A DNA stretch of 64,000 nucleotides from Reyranella aquatilis (GTDB taxonomy: Bacteria; Pseudomonadota; Alphaproteobacteria; Reyranellales; Reyranellaceae), in NCBI RefSeq assembly GCF_020880995.1, contig NZ_JAJISD010000019.1, positions 1 through 64,000 of the forward strand, written 5' to 3'. The position numbers and the translations under genes are program-made. Every line of letters starts with the position of its first letter. Within the stretch, counting starts at the first letter, position 1. Of the stretch, positions 1 to 8,230 are shown piece after piece. The notes below the pieces were generated by a model that ran no database searches, was not told the origin of the DNA, and was given only the letters and a program-made list of their open reading frames with translations.

Positions 1-79
1 CGCCGTCCTCCTCCGCCACGGTGATCGTGCTCCCGCCGTCACCGCCGGCGGCTCTCACCAGGTTCCTGGAGGCTCTCCC

Positions 80-364
80 ATGCCCGATCCCGCCGCCGGT
101 CTGCCGCCACGGTTTCTCCGCACTGCTGAAGCCGCGCGCTTTCTCAGCCTCTCGGGGCGCACTTTGGAAAAGCATCGGACTTACGGCACCGGCCCGACCT
201 ATCGAAAGATCGGCGGCCGCGTCGTCTATGCCGTGGAAGACCTCAAGGCATGGGCCGATCGCGGCGCCAAGACCTCGACCTCCGATCCCGGCGCCGGGAC
301 CGTGCTTCCGGCCAAACGGCATATGGCGACTCCGCCCGTCCCCGCCGCCCGGCTTCGGCGCTGA
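80..364 (+). CDS. Excisionase/MerR-like helix-turn-helix protein
   Basis: A 94-residue protein whose N-terminal half (residues about 10-60) reads as a winged-helix DNA-binding domain of the excisionase/MerR (HTH_17) type: FLRTAEAARFLSLSGRTLEKH followed by a wing, GGRVVYAVEDLKAWAD. The C-terminal third is low complexity and rich in Pro and Ala. The ATG is preceded by GGAGG at suitable spacing. It lies 13 bp before the replication initiator gene and is probably co-transcribed. Small HTH proteins of this type commonly sit beside repA in alphaproteobacterial plasmids and ICEs, where they may regulate excision or replication. That role is inferred from context. Confidence 0.75.
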   Translation: MPDPAAGLPPRFLRTAEAARFLSLSGRTLEKHRTYGTGPTYRKIGGRVVYAVEDLKAWADRGAKTSTSDPGAGTVLPAKRHMATPPVPAARLRR

Positions 365-377
365 TCGGAGGCGGGGC

Positions 378-1265
378 GTGACCTCTCGACATAAGCGGGC
401 CAGCGAGCGGGACCAGCTCGACCTATTCCGGGCGCTGCCGGGTGACCTCGCCCCGCGCGACGCGCAGGACCTCATGGCCTACCCCTTCTTCTCCCTCGCC
501 AAATCGAAGCGCGTCCGGCCGATCGATTACCGTACTCGTACCGTCGCAATCCGGGTCGAGGCCGTGCCCGACCACGGCATGGCCACCATCTGGGACGCCG
601 ACGTGCTGATCTGGGCCGCCTCCCAGATCGTCGAGGCGAGAGACGCCGGCCTGAAGACGTCCCGCCTGATGGCCGCGACTCCCTACGAGATCCTGACCTT
701 CGTCGGCCGCGGCACCGGTGCACGGGATTATGACCGCCTGAAAGCGGCGTTCGACCGGCTGCAGTCGACCACCGTGCAGACCTCGATCCGCCAGCCTGCA
801 GAGCGGCGGCGTCACCGCTTCTCCTGGATCAACGAATGGAAGGAGACGGCCGACCCGAACGGCCGCCCGCTTGGGCTAGAACTGATCCTGCCGGACTGGT
901 TCTATGCCGGTGTCCTGGACGATGCGCTTGTGCTCACCATCGACCGGGCATACTTCGATCTGACGGGCGGGCTGGAACGCTGGCTCTACCGCGTCGTGCG
1001 CAAGCATGGCGGCCGCCAGGCCGGCGGCTGGAGCTTCGATTTCCTGCATCTGCACGCCAAGTCCGGGAGCCTCTCGCCGCTCAAGCACTTCGCCTACGAT
1101 CTGCGCGAGATCGTGCGGCGCCAGACACTGCCCGGCTACCGGCTGCTCATCGAGCGCGGGCGCCGGGGCGCCGAACGCCTGGTCTTCACGCCGATCCTCC
1201 GCGAACCGTTCGTGACGACATTGCGCAGCAACGCACCAACCGCTCGTCCTGGGGACAAGCTGTGA
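378..1265 (+). CDS. repA: Replication initiator protein A (RPA family)
   Basis: A 295-residue RPA-type replication initiator, recognised from the sequence running through SLAKSKRVRPIDYR, ATIWDADVLIWAASQI, YEILTFVGRGTGARDYDRL and LQSTTVQTSIRQ. The family binds iterons at plasmid or ICE origins. The reading frame is open further upstream, but that extension overlaps the HTH gene. The GTG at 378, with GGAGG ending about 5 bases before it, gives the expected N-terminus (TSRHKRASERDQLDLF). Three iteron-like repeats begin 7 bases after the stop codon. The order repA, DUF2840, traF, transglycosylase, relaxase is a known alphaproteobacterial mobile backbone. Confidence 0.88.
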   Translation: MTSRHKRASERDQLDLFRALPGDLAPRDAQDLMAYPFFSLAKSKRVRPIDYRTRTVAIRVEAVPDHGMATIWDADVLIWAASQIVEARDAGLKTSRLMAATPYEILTFVGRGTGARDYDRLKAAFDRLQSTTVQTSIRQPAERRRHRFSWINEWKETADPNGRPLGLELILPDWFYAGVLDDALVLTIDRAYFDLTGGLERWLYRVVRKHGGRQAGGWSFDFLHLHAKSGSLSPLKHFAYDLREIVRRQTLPGYRLLIERGRRGAERLVFTPILREPFVTTLRSNAPTARPGDKL

Positions 1266-1271
1266 CTGGCC

Positions 1272-1334
1272 TCGTGCTATCGGGGACGACGCCCATCGTG
1301 CCATCGGGGACCCGATTCTCGTGCTATCGGGGAC
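1272..1334 (+). repeat. Three iteron-like direct repeats (putative origin)
   Basis: Three 16-bp direct repeats at 1272-1287, 1296-1311 and 1319-1334 read TCGTGCTATCGGGGAC, TCGTGCCATCGGGGAC and TCGTGCTATCGGGGAC. The first and third are identical and the second differs by one base. They are phased at 24 and 23 bp, close to two helical turns, so a dimeric or oligomeric initiator would meet them on one DNA face. They lie just downstream of repA, a usual place for initiator-binding iterons. The origin function is inferred. Confidence 0.6.
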
Positions 1335-1394
1335 TGCAATCGCCTGAAAGTCTTTGGCGTTCAACAGGTTGGAGCGGCCGTAACTTCTCTAACT

Positions 1395-1413
1395 CAGATT
1401 CCTTCGGAATCTG
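1395..1413. other. Perfect 8-bp inverted repeat near the putative origin
   Basis: The sequence CAGATTCC-TTC-GGAATCTG is a perfect 8-bp stem with a 3-base loop. No T-tract follows, so it does not look like a standard intrinsic terminator. It lies between the iteron cluster and the DUF2840 gene and could be an origin dyad, a protein-binding palindrome or a transcriptional pause hairpin. Confidence 0.4.
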
Positions 1414-1509
1414 TCTAACGGACCGGCCTCATCCACCGTCGGGGATAACAGGTTGCCCGGTAAGGGAACTGTTCAAACGCGTGCCTCCCACCCGGGCTGG
1501 AGGTGCCGC

Positions 1510-1974
1510 TTGAGTGACCTCACGCACGTCGAGCTCCAGTGGCTCGAGAAGCAGACCGAGCATTGGATCCGCTTCGGCCGTGTCGCAGCGGAGCAGATCC
1601 TCGATCGTCGTCGGCGTGTCCTGTCCTTTGCTCCCGGCAGCATCTTTGCCTTCGTACGCTGGGCGGCCAACGATTACGGCACGGTGGCCTCGCGGATCGA
1701 CATCCTGCGTGCCGTCCGGGCCAGCGAAGCCTGCGCGACAGTTCCGTTTGTGCGCCCTGGCGCCGACATCCTGCTGCGGGCGTCCGGCTGGCCGAAGGTC
1801 AAGCACGTGCTGCAGATGATCGACATCGTCGACTCGCTGGGCATCGATGCGGCCGACGCAGCACCGGACTATTGGCGTCACGTTCACAATCGTCTGTCGG
1901 TCGGCGAAGCGCTCCGACCCTACACCTTGGCGCGGCACAAAGCCTGGCTTCTTCGGCAGCGGATTGATCCATGA
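1510..1974 (+). CDS. DUF2840 family protein
   Basis: A 154-residue DUF2840 protein (THVELQWLEKQTEHWIRFGRVAAEQILDRRRR near the start, then FAFVRWAANDYGT). The molecular function of the family is unknown, but its genes lie almost always between repA-like genes and traF in alphaproteobacterial conjugative modules. I chose the TTG start at 1510: GGAGGT lies 5 bases upstream and the N-terminus becomes MSDLTHVEL. An ATG at 1453 in the same frame would add 19 residues of unlikely composition (PGKGTVQTRASHPGW). The 3' end overlaps traF by 4 bases (ATGA), which suggests translational coupling. Confidence 0.8.
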   Translation: MSDLTHVELQWLEKQTEHWIRFGRVAAEQILDRRRRVLSFAPGSIFAFVRWAANDYGTVASRIDILRAVRASEACATVPFVRPGADILLRASGWPKVKHVLQMIDIVDSLGIDAADAAPDYWRHVHNRLSVGEALRPYTLARHKAWLLRQRIDP

Positions 1975-2486
1975 CCGGCCGAGCGCACGTGCTCGTGGCC
2001 ACGCTCGCCGGTGTTGGCGCCCTGGCGTTAACCTTCGGCAGGGGTGCGCTTCCGCTCTACGTGTGGAACGCCTCGGCAAGTGTGCCTGTGGGTCTCTACC
2101 GGCTGCAGTCCACTGGCGAGCGGTACATCACCGAACTTGTCGCCATCCTGCCTCCAGAGCCCCTCGCGACCTTCCTCGCAGACGGCGGCTATCTGCCGCC
2201 CAGCGTTCCCTTGCTGAAGCGCGTCCTGGCGCTTCCCGGGCAGACCGTCTGCAGGGAAGGGCTCACGGTAATGATCGATGCGACCCCGATGGGCGCGGCG
2301 CGCGAACGCGACGGACAGGGTCGGCTGCTTCCCGTCTGGCAGGGATGCCGCGTCATCGCCGCGGGCGAGCTCTTCCTGATGAACTGGCAGTCGGCGGACT
2401 CTCTGGACGGGCGGTACTTCGGGCCGCTTCCGGCGTCCGCCGTCATCGGCCGCGCGCACCCCGTCTGGATCGAGAAGGAGGATTGA
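1971..2486 (+). CDS. traF: Conjugative transfer signal peptidase TraF
   Basis: A 171-residue S26-family peptidase of the TraF type. It has one N-terminal membrane segment (residues about 8-24), the catalytic-Ser region NASASVPVGLYR (Ser about 37) and the catalytic-Lys region LLKRVLALPG (Lys about 83), with a C-terminal FGPLPASAVIGRAHPVW. In RP4-like systems TraF cyclises and matures the pilin TrbC. It overlaps the DUF2840 gene by 4 bases and is followed after 2 bases by the transglycosylase gene. No pilin or Trb genes are in the window, so its substrate must be encoded elsewhere or be lost. Confidence 0.88.
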   Translation: MTGRAHVLVATLAGVGALALTFGRGALPLYVWNASASVPVGLYRLQSTGERYITELVAILPPEPLATFLADGGYLPPSVPLLKRVLALPGQTVCREGLTVMIDATPMGAARERDGQGRLLPVWQGCRVIAAGELFLMNWQSADSLDGRYFGPLPASAVIGRAHPVWIEKED

Positions 2487-2488
2487 CC

Positions 2489-3307
2489 ATGCAACGCTCT
2501 CGCGTTCAAGCAGCCGCTCCCTTGTTCGCGCGGCGCCGCGGCCCTTTCTCCTTCCCGGCCAAGCTCCGACGAGCCGTCGCCCGATTGGCGGCGCCGATGA
2601 TTGTGATCCTGCTGGCGTCGTGCGCGACCGGGTTTGCTGGGCGAGTACATGCTCAATCCGCTGTCGTTGCGCAGTCCCAAGGCGTATCTACCGCCGATCC
2701 TTTCTCGCGTTTCGTTATTGAAGCCGCACATCGGTTCAGCGTGCCGGCTTCCTGGATCAGCGCCGTGATGGCGATGGAAAGTGGCGGCGACGTGCTGGCG
2801 CTCTCGCCACAAGGCGCTATGGGGTTGATGCAGATCATGCCCGACACCTGGGCCGATTTGCATGCCCGTCATGGGTTCAGTGCCAACCCCTACGATCCTC
2901 GCGACAACATTCTCGCCGGCGCGGCGTACTTACGGGAGATGCACGATCGCTACGGCTCGCCGGGGTTTCTGGCTGCCTACAATGCAGGTCCTGCGCGCTA
3001 CGACGAATACCTGGCGACGGGCCGCGAGCTGCCGGCCGAGACCCAGCTCTACGTCGCCATGCTCGCACCGCTGATCGGAGAAGGGCAAGCCAATGGCATG
3101 ATCACCCTCAGCCGTAGCGTCATGTCGTGGAGGGACTCGCCGCTGTTCACTGCACATGACCAGGGCAATTCTGCGGCCATGCCGTCATCATTCCGAACGC
3201 AATCAGACCGAACGTTGGCCGGCCGTTCTGTTGCCGGCGTATCTGTGCTGGTGCCACAAGCTGACGGACTGTTTGTGCGCCGTGGAATTGCAAGGCAGCT
3301 GCCGTGA
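2489..3307 (+). CDS. Conjugation-associated lytic transglycosylase
   Basis: A 272-residue protein with an SLT domain: VMAMESGG (catalytic Glu about 97), GAMGLMQIMPDTW, the turn-rich YDPRDNILAGAAYLREM and AAYNAGPARYDEY. The N-terminus has a charged stretch, a hydrophobic segment and a lipobox-like LASC (Cys about 45). AHA-Q some residues later is an alternative signal peptidase I site, so anchoring is uncertain. Such enzymes open peptidoglycan locally for the transfer channel. The ATG at 2489 follows an AAGGAGGA ribosome-binding site that overlaps the end of traF. Confidence 0.86.
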   Translation: MQRSRVQAAAPLFARRRGPFSFPAKLRRAVARLAAPMIVILLASCATGFAGRVHAQSAVVAQSQGVSTADPFSRFVIEAAHRFSVPASWISAVMAMESGGDVLALSPQGAMGLMQIMPDTWADLHARHGFSANPYDPRDNILAGAAYLREMHDRYGSPGFLAAYNAGPARYDEYLATGRELPAETQLYVAMLAPLIGEGQANGMITLSRSVMSWRDSPLFTAHDQGNSAAMPSSFRTQSDRTLAGRSVAGVSVLVPQADGLFVRRGIARQLP

Positions 3308-3657
3308 TACGACGCGCCGGCGATCGTATGCTTTCGATCATTCCGGCAAAGGTGCTCATGAGGTTTATCAGTCGAGGGGCACTAGATCATGGACGGCAAG
3401 ATAAAGCGGGTTGCCCCGCTGCCGGCGCCATGCGCCTGAAAGCCTGTCTGCACGTTGTTTCTTGAGCAGATCGCGGCAGCTTGTGGCGATGCGTGGGCGG
3501 CTCTTGAATCGATTTGTCGTTTGCATTCAACGCTCCGAGCGCCGTCGCTCGAAGGCATAGCTTCCGCCGCTACGCTGGAACGACCTTTTCTACGCCACGC
3601 GACGATGCGCGAAGTCTGCCTCTTGTGGGTCCTCGCGCGGCCTCCAATCGTCATGCC
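3308..3657. other. Intergenic region between transglycosylase and relaxase
   Basis: These 350 bases hold no reading frame I can support. In related modules a short gene often lies here, but nothing recognisable is left. An origin of transfer could be expected near a relaxase gene, yet I see no clear nick-site motif or strong inverted repeat. Confidence 0.4.
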
Positions 3658-5763
3658 ATGGCACGCGATGACGACGATTTCCGGCTCCGGCCCGGCACGA
3701 TCCGGGATCGGGGCAGTGCGCGGATTGGCGGACGTCACGTCGGCGGCGTGCGGGCCCGCCCGACCAGCTTCGCAGGCCAGGTTCAACAGGCCATCCGGCG
3801 GTCCGGCGGTGATCCTTCCCGGTTGAATGGGACCGGGAAGGAAAGCGGCCGGTTCAATGCGCGGGGGCGCGGTGCGGCGGTGGTGGCGGCGCTGAAGGAT
3901 CGGAGTGCCTGGAGGCGGGACGGTGGCGTCCGCACACGGTCGCGGCGCGTCGCGGTGAAGGCCCGCGTCGTGAAGCTCAATCCACAGCGCGGCGCCGCCC
4001 GGGGACGGCAATTCGTCAGCGCCAAGGCGATCGACGCCCACCTGCGCTATCTCCAGCGAGACGGCGTGACGAAGGACGGGGAGAAGGGGCAGGTCTATTC
4101 GGCCAGCCGGGATGTCGAGGACGGTCGTGCGTTCGTCGAACGCGGTCGCGAGGACCGTCACCAGTTCCGCTTCATTGTATCGGCCGAGGACGGTGTCGAA
4201 CTCTCCGATCCACACGCCACCACCCGCGATCTCATGAAGCAGATGGAGGCCGACCTCGACACCAGGCTCGACTGGATCGCCGTCGATCACCACAACACCG
4301 GCCATCCCCACACCCACATCATCGTCCGGGGTGCCACTGACGACGGCAAATCCCTCAACATCGCGGGTGACTACATCGCCTATGGAATTCGGGAGCGGGC
4401 GAGCGAGTTCGTGACCCGGGAACTCGGCCGCCAGACCGAGCAGGAGGTGTCCCGGGGCCTGGAGCGGGAGATCGATGCCGACCGCTTCACCCGGCTCGAC
4501 CGCATGCTGATCGCCGAGCAGCGGAGCCGCAACGAGTTCGCCGACCTGCGGCCGGACCGGGACATGCTCGACAGCCTGCGGCAAAACCGGGCGCTACTGA
4601 TCCAGCGGGCACGCAAGCTGGAACGCATGGGCTTGGCCACTGAGTTGGAACCCGGGCGATGGAGTGTGTCGCCCAGGGCCGAGCCTGTCTTACGGGAGCT
4701 GGGCGAGCGCGGCGATATCATCAAGACCATGCACCGGGCATTGGACCGGGAAGGGTTGGCCGATGTCCGGCCCATCGCGGGCTATGTCCTTCACCAGGAG
4801 AAGATGACGGAGCCGATCGTCGGCCGTGTGCTCGACAAGGGGCTGGGCGGCGACGAGATGGGTGAGCGGGTGCGGCTGGTGATCGACGGCGTGGACGGGC
4901 GTGTCCATCACCTCGAGATTGATCCGGCCCGTGCCGAGGAGGTGCAGCGGGGCATGATTGTGGCGGCGGGGTTCGCCCAGGCCGGACCGCGCGCCTCGGA
5001 CCGCAACATCCTGGCGATTGCCGGCAAGGAGGGCATCTATCGGCCGGCCAGGCATCTGGAGCAGGCGGTCGGCACCGTCGAGCGTCTGGGCGGCGATCCC
5101 GCAGCCTATGTCCGATCCCATGTCCGGCGCCTGGAGGCGCTGCGCCGGGCGGGCCATGTCGAGCGCATCGACGCCGACCAGTGGCGCGTTCCGGCCGACT
5201 TGCCCGAACGCGGGCAGGCCTACGATCTCGCGCGGGACCGGACGACCGGCGGTATCAGCGTTCTCTCGCCCACGGGCCTCGAGCAGCAGGTCGGCCACGA
5301 CGGTGCGACTTGGCTCGACCGCGAGCTGGCGTCCCGGCAGCGCACGGTCGTCGCCGACGAAGGGTTCGGCCGCGAGGTGACGGCGGCACTGGCCAAGCGC
5401 CGGCGTTGGCTGGCTGACAAGGGCTACGCCGCCGACCTTGGCGACGGCCGAGTCCGTGCGCCAAGAGATTTGGTGCAGCGGCTGGAGGCTCATGACATCG
5501 AGCGCGCGGGCAGGGCGCTCGCCGGCGAGCGGGGCCGGCAATGGCGGCCCGCCATTGCCGGCAACGAAGTCAGCGGCCAGCTCGTCGGTTCTGCGGAGCT
5601 TTCCAGCGGCCGGTTCGCCATGATCGATGATGGGCTGGGTTTCAGCCTCGTCCCCTGGCGGCCTACCCTTGAACCTCATATCGGCCGCGTCATATCCGGC
5701 GTCGCCATGCCTGGCGGCGATGTGGATTGGGCGCTCGGGCGAAGCCGGGGGTTGGGGCTGTAA
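3658..5763 (+). CDS. Relaxase/mobilisation nuclease (VirD2-like, DUF3363)
   Basis: A 701-residue relaxase. The N-terminal nuclease domain shows Tyr about 131 in HLRYLQRDG as the likely nicking residue and the metal-binding signature DHHNTGHPHTHIIVRG (His about 211-220, HxH at 218/220). A long C-terminal DUF3363 region follows, ending ...DWALGRSRGLGL, which looks like a complete family C-terminus. The ATG at 3658 gives the usual MARDDDDFRLRPG start; in-frame codons further upstream add an implausible tail. It would nick oriT and pilot the transferred strand. The coupling protein normally expected downstream is absent and IS debris starts within 40 bases of the stop codon. Confidence 0.88.
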   Translation: MARDDDDFRLRPGTIRDRGSARIGGRHVGGVRARPTSFAGQVQQAIRRSGGDPSRLNGTGKESGRFNARGRGAAVVAALKDRSAWRRDGGVRTRSRRVAVKARVVKLNPQRGAARGRQFVSAKAIDAHLRYLQRDGVTKDGEKGQVYSASRDVEDGRAFVERGREDRHQFRFIVSAEDGVELSDPHATTRDLMKQMEADLDTRLDWIAVDHHNTGHPHTHIIVRGATDDGKSLNIAGDYIAYGIRERASEFVTRELGRQTEQEVSRGLEREIDADRFTRLDRMLIAEQRSRNEFADLRPDRDMLDSLRQNRALLIQRARKLERMGLATELEPGRWSVSPRAEPVLRELGERGDIIKTMHRALDREGLADVRPIAGYVLHQEKMTEPIVGRVLDKGLGGDEMGERVRLVIDGVDGRVHHLEIDPARAEEVQRGMIVAAGFAQAGPRASDRNILAIAGKEGIYRPARHLEQAVGTVERLGGDPAAYVRSHVRRLEALRRAGHVERIDADQWRVPADLPERGQAYDLARDRTTGGISVLSPTGLEQQVGHDGATWLDRELASRQRTVVADEGFGREVTAALAKRRRWLADKGYAADLGDGRVRAPRDLVQRLEAHDIERAGRALAGERGRQWRPAIAGNEVSGQLVGSAELSSGRFAMIDDGLGFSLVPWRPTLEPHIGRVISGVAMPGGDVDWALGRSRGLGL

Positions 5764-5799
5764 GCCTAGCGCCAGGACGCCAGACCTACACGCCAGCCC

Positions 5800-6037
5800 T
5801 CCAATCCGACCTATGCCGACGCCATTCTCGACCGCCTCGCCCACAACGCTCAACAGCTCAACCTGTCAGGCGACAGCCTGCGGCGAACCCGAACAAAATA
5901 AATCCACAAGAGTTGACCGAACCGACCGGTCGGTGCCACAAATCTTCAGCCAGCGAGGCCCCGCCCTGGGCGGCATCACGTCGGAACACAGGGCGCCATC
6001 AAGTCGGAATGCCTGGGCGGCTTCATCGGAATCCGCA
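5800..6037 (+). mobile_element. IS21-family remnant: istB tail plus right end
   Basis: Bases 5800-5901 encode the last 33 residues of an IstB ATPase (SNPTYADAILDRLAHNAQ, then LNLSGDSLRRTRTK and stop) with nothing of the gene upstream. Three related copies of a motif follow, as at IS21-family ends: GGGCGGCATCACGTCGGAA (5968-5986), GGGCGCCATCAAGTCGGAA (5991-6009) and GGGCGGCTTCATCGGAA (6015-6031), finishing at ...CGCA near 6037. The left part of the element, including istA, has been deleted, apparently together with the conjugation genes that should follow the relaxase. Confidence 0.75.
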
Positions 6038-6049
6038 TAGTGTGGCGGA

Positions 6050-6169
6050 AAGTAACCGACACTGCGAATGTAGCGTGCGAGTGGCGCGAAGCCGAAGCAC
6101 TCGTCGGTTCCGGGGATTGGCCAGGCTAAGCCCTTGTTCTTGTTTCAACTCTTCCCGGAACGGCTCTTA
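6050..6169 (+). mobile_element. Remnant of an IS5-family 3' end
   Basis: The segment ending GGAACGGCTCTTA (6157-6169) matches, in opposite orientation, the end of the complete IS5 copy at 8231-8275. The preceding frame reads RFRGLARLSPCS, comparable with the C-terminal MLRRLTRLNPCS of that transposase. Only about the last 100 bases remain and the left limit is approximate. The intact IS630 begins immediately at its tip. Confidence 0.55.
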
Positions 6170-7336
6170 TACCAACCGTCTGAACCGGTGACTCTTATGT
6201 GATTTGCGCTGGAGGTCGGGGCTCGATTCTTTGAAGCGACAAGATCGTTGAGGAGGTCGGGATGTCGTTGGCGATAACGCGGAGGGATTTATCGGCGGAG
6301 GCCCTTCGCGGTCATGCCCGTCGGTGTCAGGACGTCCAGCAAGCGTGCCGTCTGTTGGCGCTGGCGCTGGTGCTGGACGGGGCCTCTCGGACGGACGCGG
6401 CCCGGGCGGGCGGGATGGACCGCCAGACATTGCGGGACTGGGTGATCCGCTACAACGAGGCGGGAGTGGAAGGGCTGCTCGACCTGCCGCGCTCGGGGCG
6501 GCCGCCGCGGCTGAACGCCGTGCATCTGGCCGAGCTTGCGCGGCTGGTCGAAGAAGGCCCGGATATCGAGGTGCATGGCGTGGTGCGCTGGCGCTGCGTC
6601 GATCTCCAGGCCGAGATCAAGGCGCGCTTCGATGTCGATCTCTCGGAGCGCCAGGTCGGCCGGATTCTCGGACAGCTCGAGTTCACGCGTCTGTCGGTGC
6701 GGCCACGCCATCCGCAGACCGACGAGGCAGAGCAGCAGGCGTTTAAAAAAACTTCGCAAGCCTGGTGAAAGAGGCGCTTCCCGCCACCGCCAACGGCAAG
6801 CCGATAGAGGTCTGGTTCCAGGACGAAGCGCGGATCGGCAAAAAGGGCACCCTGACCCGCCTATGGGCCCGCATCGGCTCGCGGCCTCGCGCCCCGCGCG
6901 ATACCTGCTACGAGTGGGCCTACCTGTTCGGTGCCGGTCTGCCCCGAGCGCGCCGTCGGTGCTGCCCTGGTGATGCCCTATGCCGATAGCGAAGCCATGA
7001 ACCTCCATCTCCAGGAGATCGGCCGCGCGGTGGCTCCCGGAACCCATGCCATCCTCGTGCTCGACGGCGCTGGATGGCACACCAGCCACACTCTGGATCC
7101 GCCAGACAACGTCACGCTTCTCTGCCTGCCGCCCTACTCACCCGAACTCAATCCGGTCGAGAACGTCTGGGAGTACCTGCGCAAGAACAACCTCGCCCTG
7201 CGCGTCCATGACACCTACGACGCCATCGTCGATGCCTGCTGCAAGGCTTGGACTGACCTTCTCGCCTCTCCGCAAAGGATCGTATCCATCACCAGCCGGC
7301 GATGGGCTGAACTGTCATGAGTTCTGTCGGTTGGTA
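6170..7336 (+). mobile_element. IS630-family insertion sequence (copy 1)
   Basis: The element is bounded by TA on both sides. Its ends are CCAACCGTCTGAACC at the left and, read inward from the right, CCAACCGACAGAACT, an imperfect terminal inverted repeat with 7 bases perfect at the tips. The length of about 1.16 kb and the TA target fit the IS630/Tc1 superfamily. It carries one broken transposase gene and inserted at the end of an older IS5-like remnant. Confidence 0.75.
6262..7320 (+). pseudogene. IS630-family transposase, frameshifted
   Basis: The transposase is spread over three frames. Residues from the ATG at 6262 (GGAGG upstream) give the HTH region to QQAFKK. A run of seven to eight A at about 6746 then requires a -1 shift to reach VKEALPATANGKPIEVWFQDEARIG (first catalytic Asp). 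Near 6930 one extra G shifts the frame again before CPERAVGAALVMPY, VLDGAGWHTS (second Asp) and PELNPVENVWEY (final Glu). The first shift could be programmed slippage. The second is a real lesion, so the copy is probably inactive. Confidence 0.8.
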
Positions 7337-7355
7337 TGACGCCCCTCACTCTTAC

Positions 7356-8205
7356 TCAGCAGTCAGCAATATAGGCAACACTTGGATGCCTGAAGAATGA
7401 CCGGACCAAGCCGGGTCGGCTGCCGATATCGGCGAGTTGTGCAGTCACCCGTTGTTCCAGGCGCTCGCCCTTGAGCGGCGGCCGGCGCGCATTGCCTGTG
7501 CGTTTGGCGTGGCTCCAGACGAGTTCGTCGGGGTTGAGGTCTGGGGCATAGCCGGGCAGGAAATGCAGCGTCAGCTTGGCATCGAGTTTGTTCACGTAGT
7601 CCCGTACCAGGCGTGTCCTGTGCGCGGGGAGACCATCGACGATCAGGTGCAGAGGCTTGCGCCGGCCACGCATCATGCGGCGCAGCAAGGTGATGAACAG
7701 GGCTCCGTTCAGGCCCCCGGCGTAGGTGGCGAACCAGAACGCCCCCTTGGCGCTGACGGCCGACGCGGCGCTGATGCCCTGGCGTTGCCCCGGCACCGAC
7801 ACCACCGGGGTCTGCCCTTTGGCGCCCCACGTCGTGCCCTGCACCGCATCGGCGCGAAAGCCCGACTCATCCCAGAAGTAGATATCCGCCTTGTCCCGCT
7901 TGGCTTGGCGGGCAATCGCCGGGTAGGTTTCTCGCTGCCAGTGTGCGATCGCCTCAGGGTCACACTGATAGGCGCGCTGCAGCGGCTTCTGCGGCGTCAA
8001 TCCCACCCGCACCAGCAACGCTCCCACCGACGCCAGACTCAACGTCACGCCGAAACGCTGCGCGATGAGATCGCGGGCGATCTGGCGCGTCCATAGGCCA
8101 AAGTCGAAACTCGCCCTCGCGAACACGTTGACCCGCCACTTTGCGGATGGCTTCCAGCGTCGCGTGATCGAGGGTGCGGCCATCTCGCTTCATCGTGAAG
8201 CGCAT
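7356..8205 (-). pseudogene. IS630-family transposase (copy 2), internal deletion
   Basis: On the minus strand the start MRFTMKRDGRTLDHATLEA (from 8205) is followed after about 30 residues (QRVREGE) by a junction that changes frame and continues as FDFGLWTRQIARDLI. The N-terminal DNA-binding region normally between these parts, roughly 80-90 residues, is missing. The DDE domain is otherwise complete: YFWDESGF, LIVDGLPAHRT and APDLNPDELVW, ending near 7356. The out-of-frame deletion makes it a pseudogene. The element's outer limits lie between about 7338 and 8230 but I could not fix its inverted repeats. It is a different IS630 lineage from copy 1. Confidence 0.75.
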
Positions 8206-8230
8206 ACTTGCACGTCTTCATACTGTTGTC

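Noticed and set aside
1272..1334. CRISPR array
   Set aside because: Only three 16-bp repeats with 7-8 bp spacers and no cas genes; the layout fits iterons.
3382..4584. Long open frame on the minus strand opposite the relaxase
   Set aside because: It is antisense to a clear relaxase with metal-binding motifs; long antisense frames are common at this GC content and the peptide has no family features.
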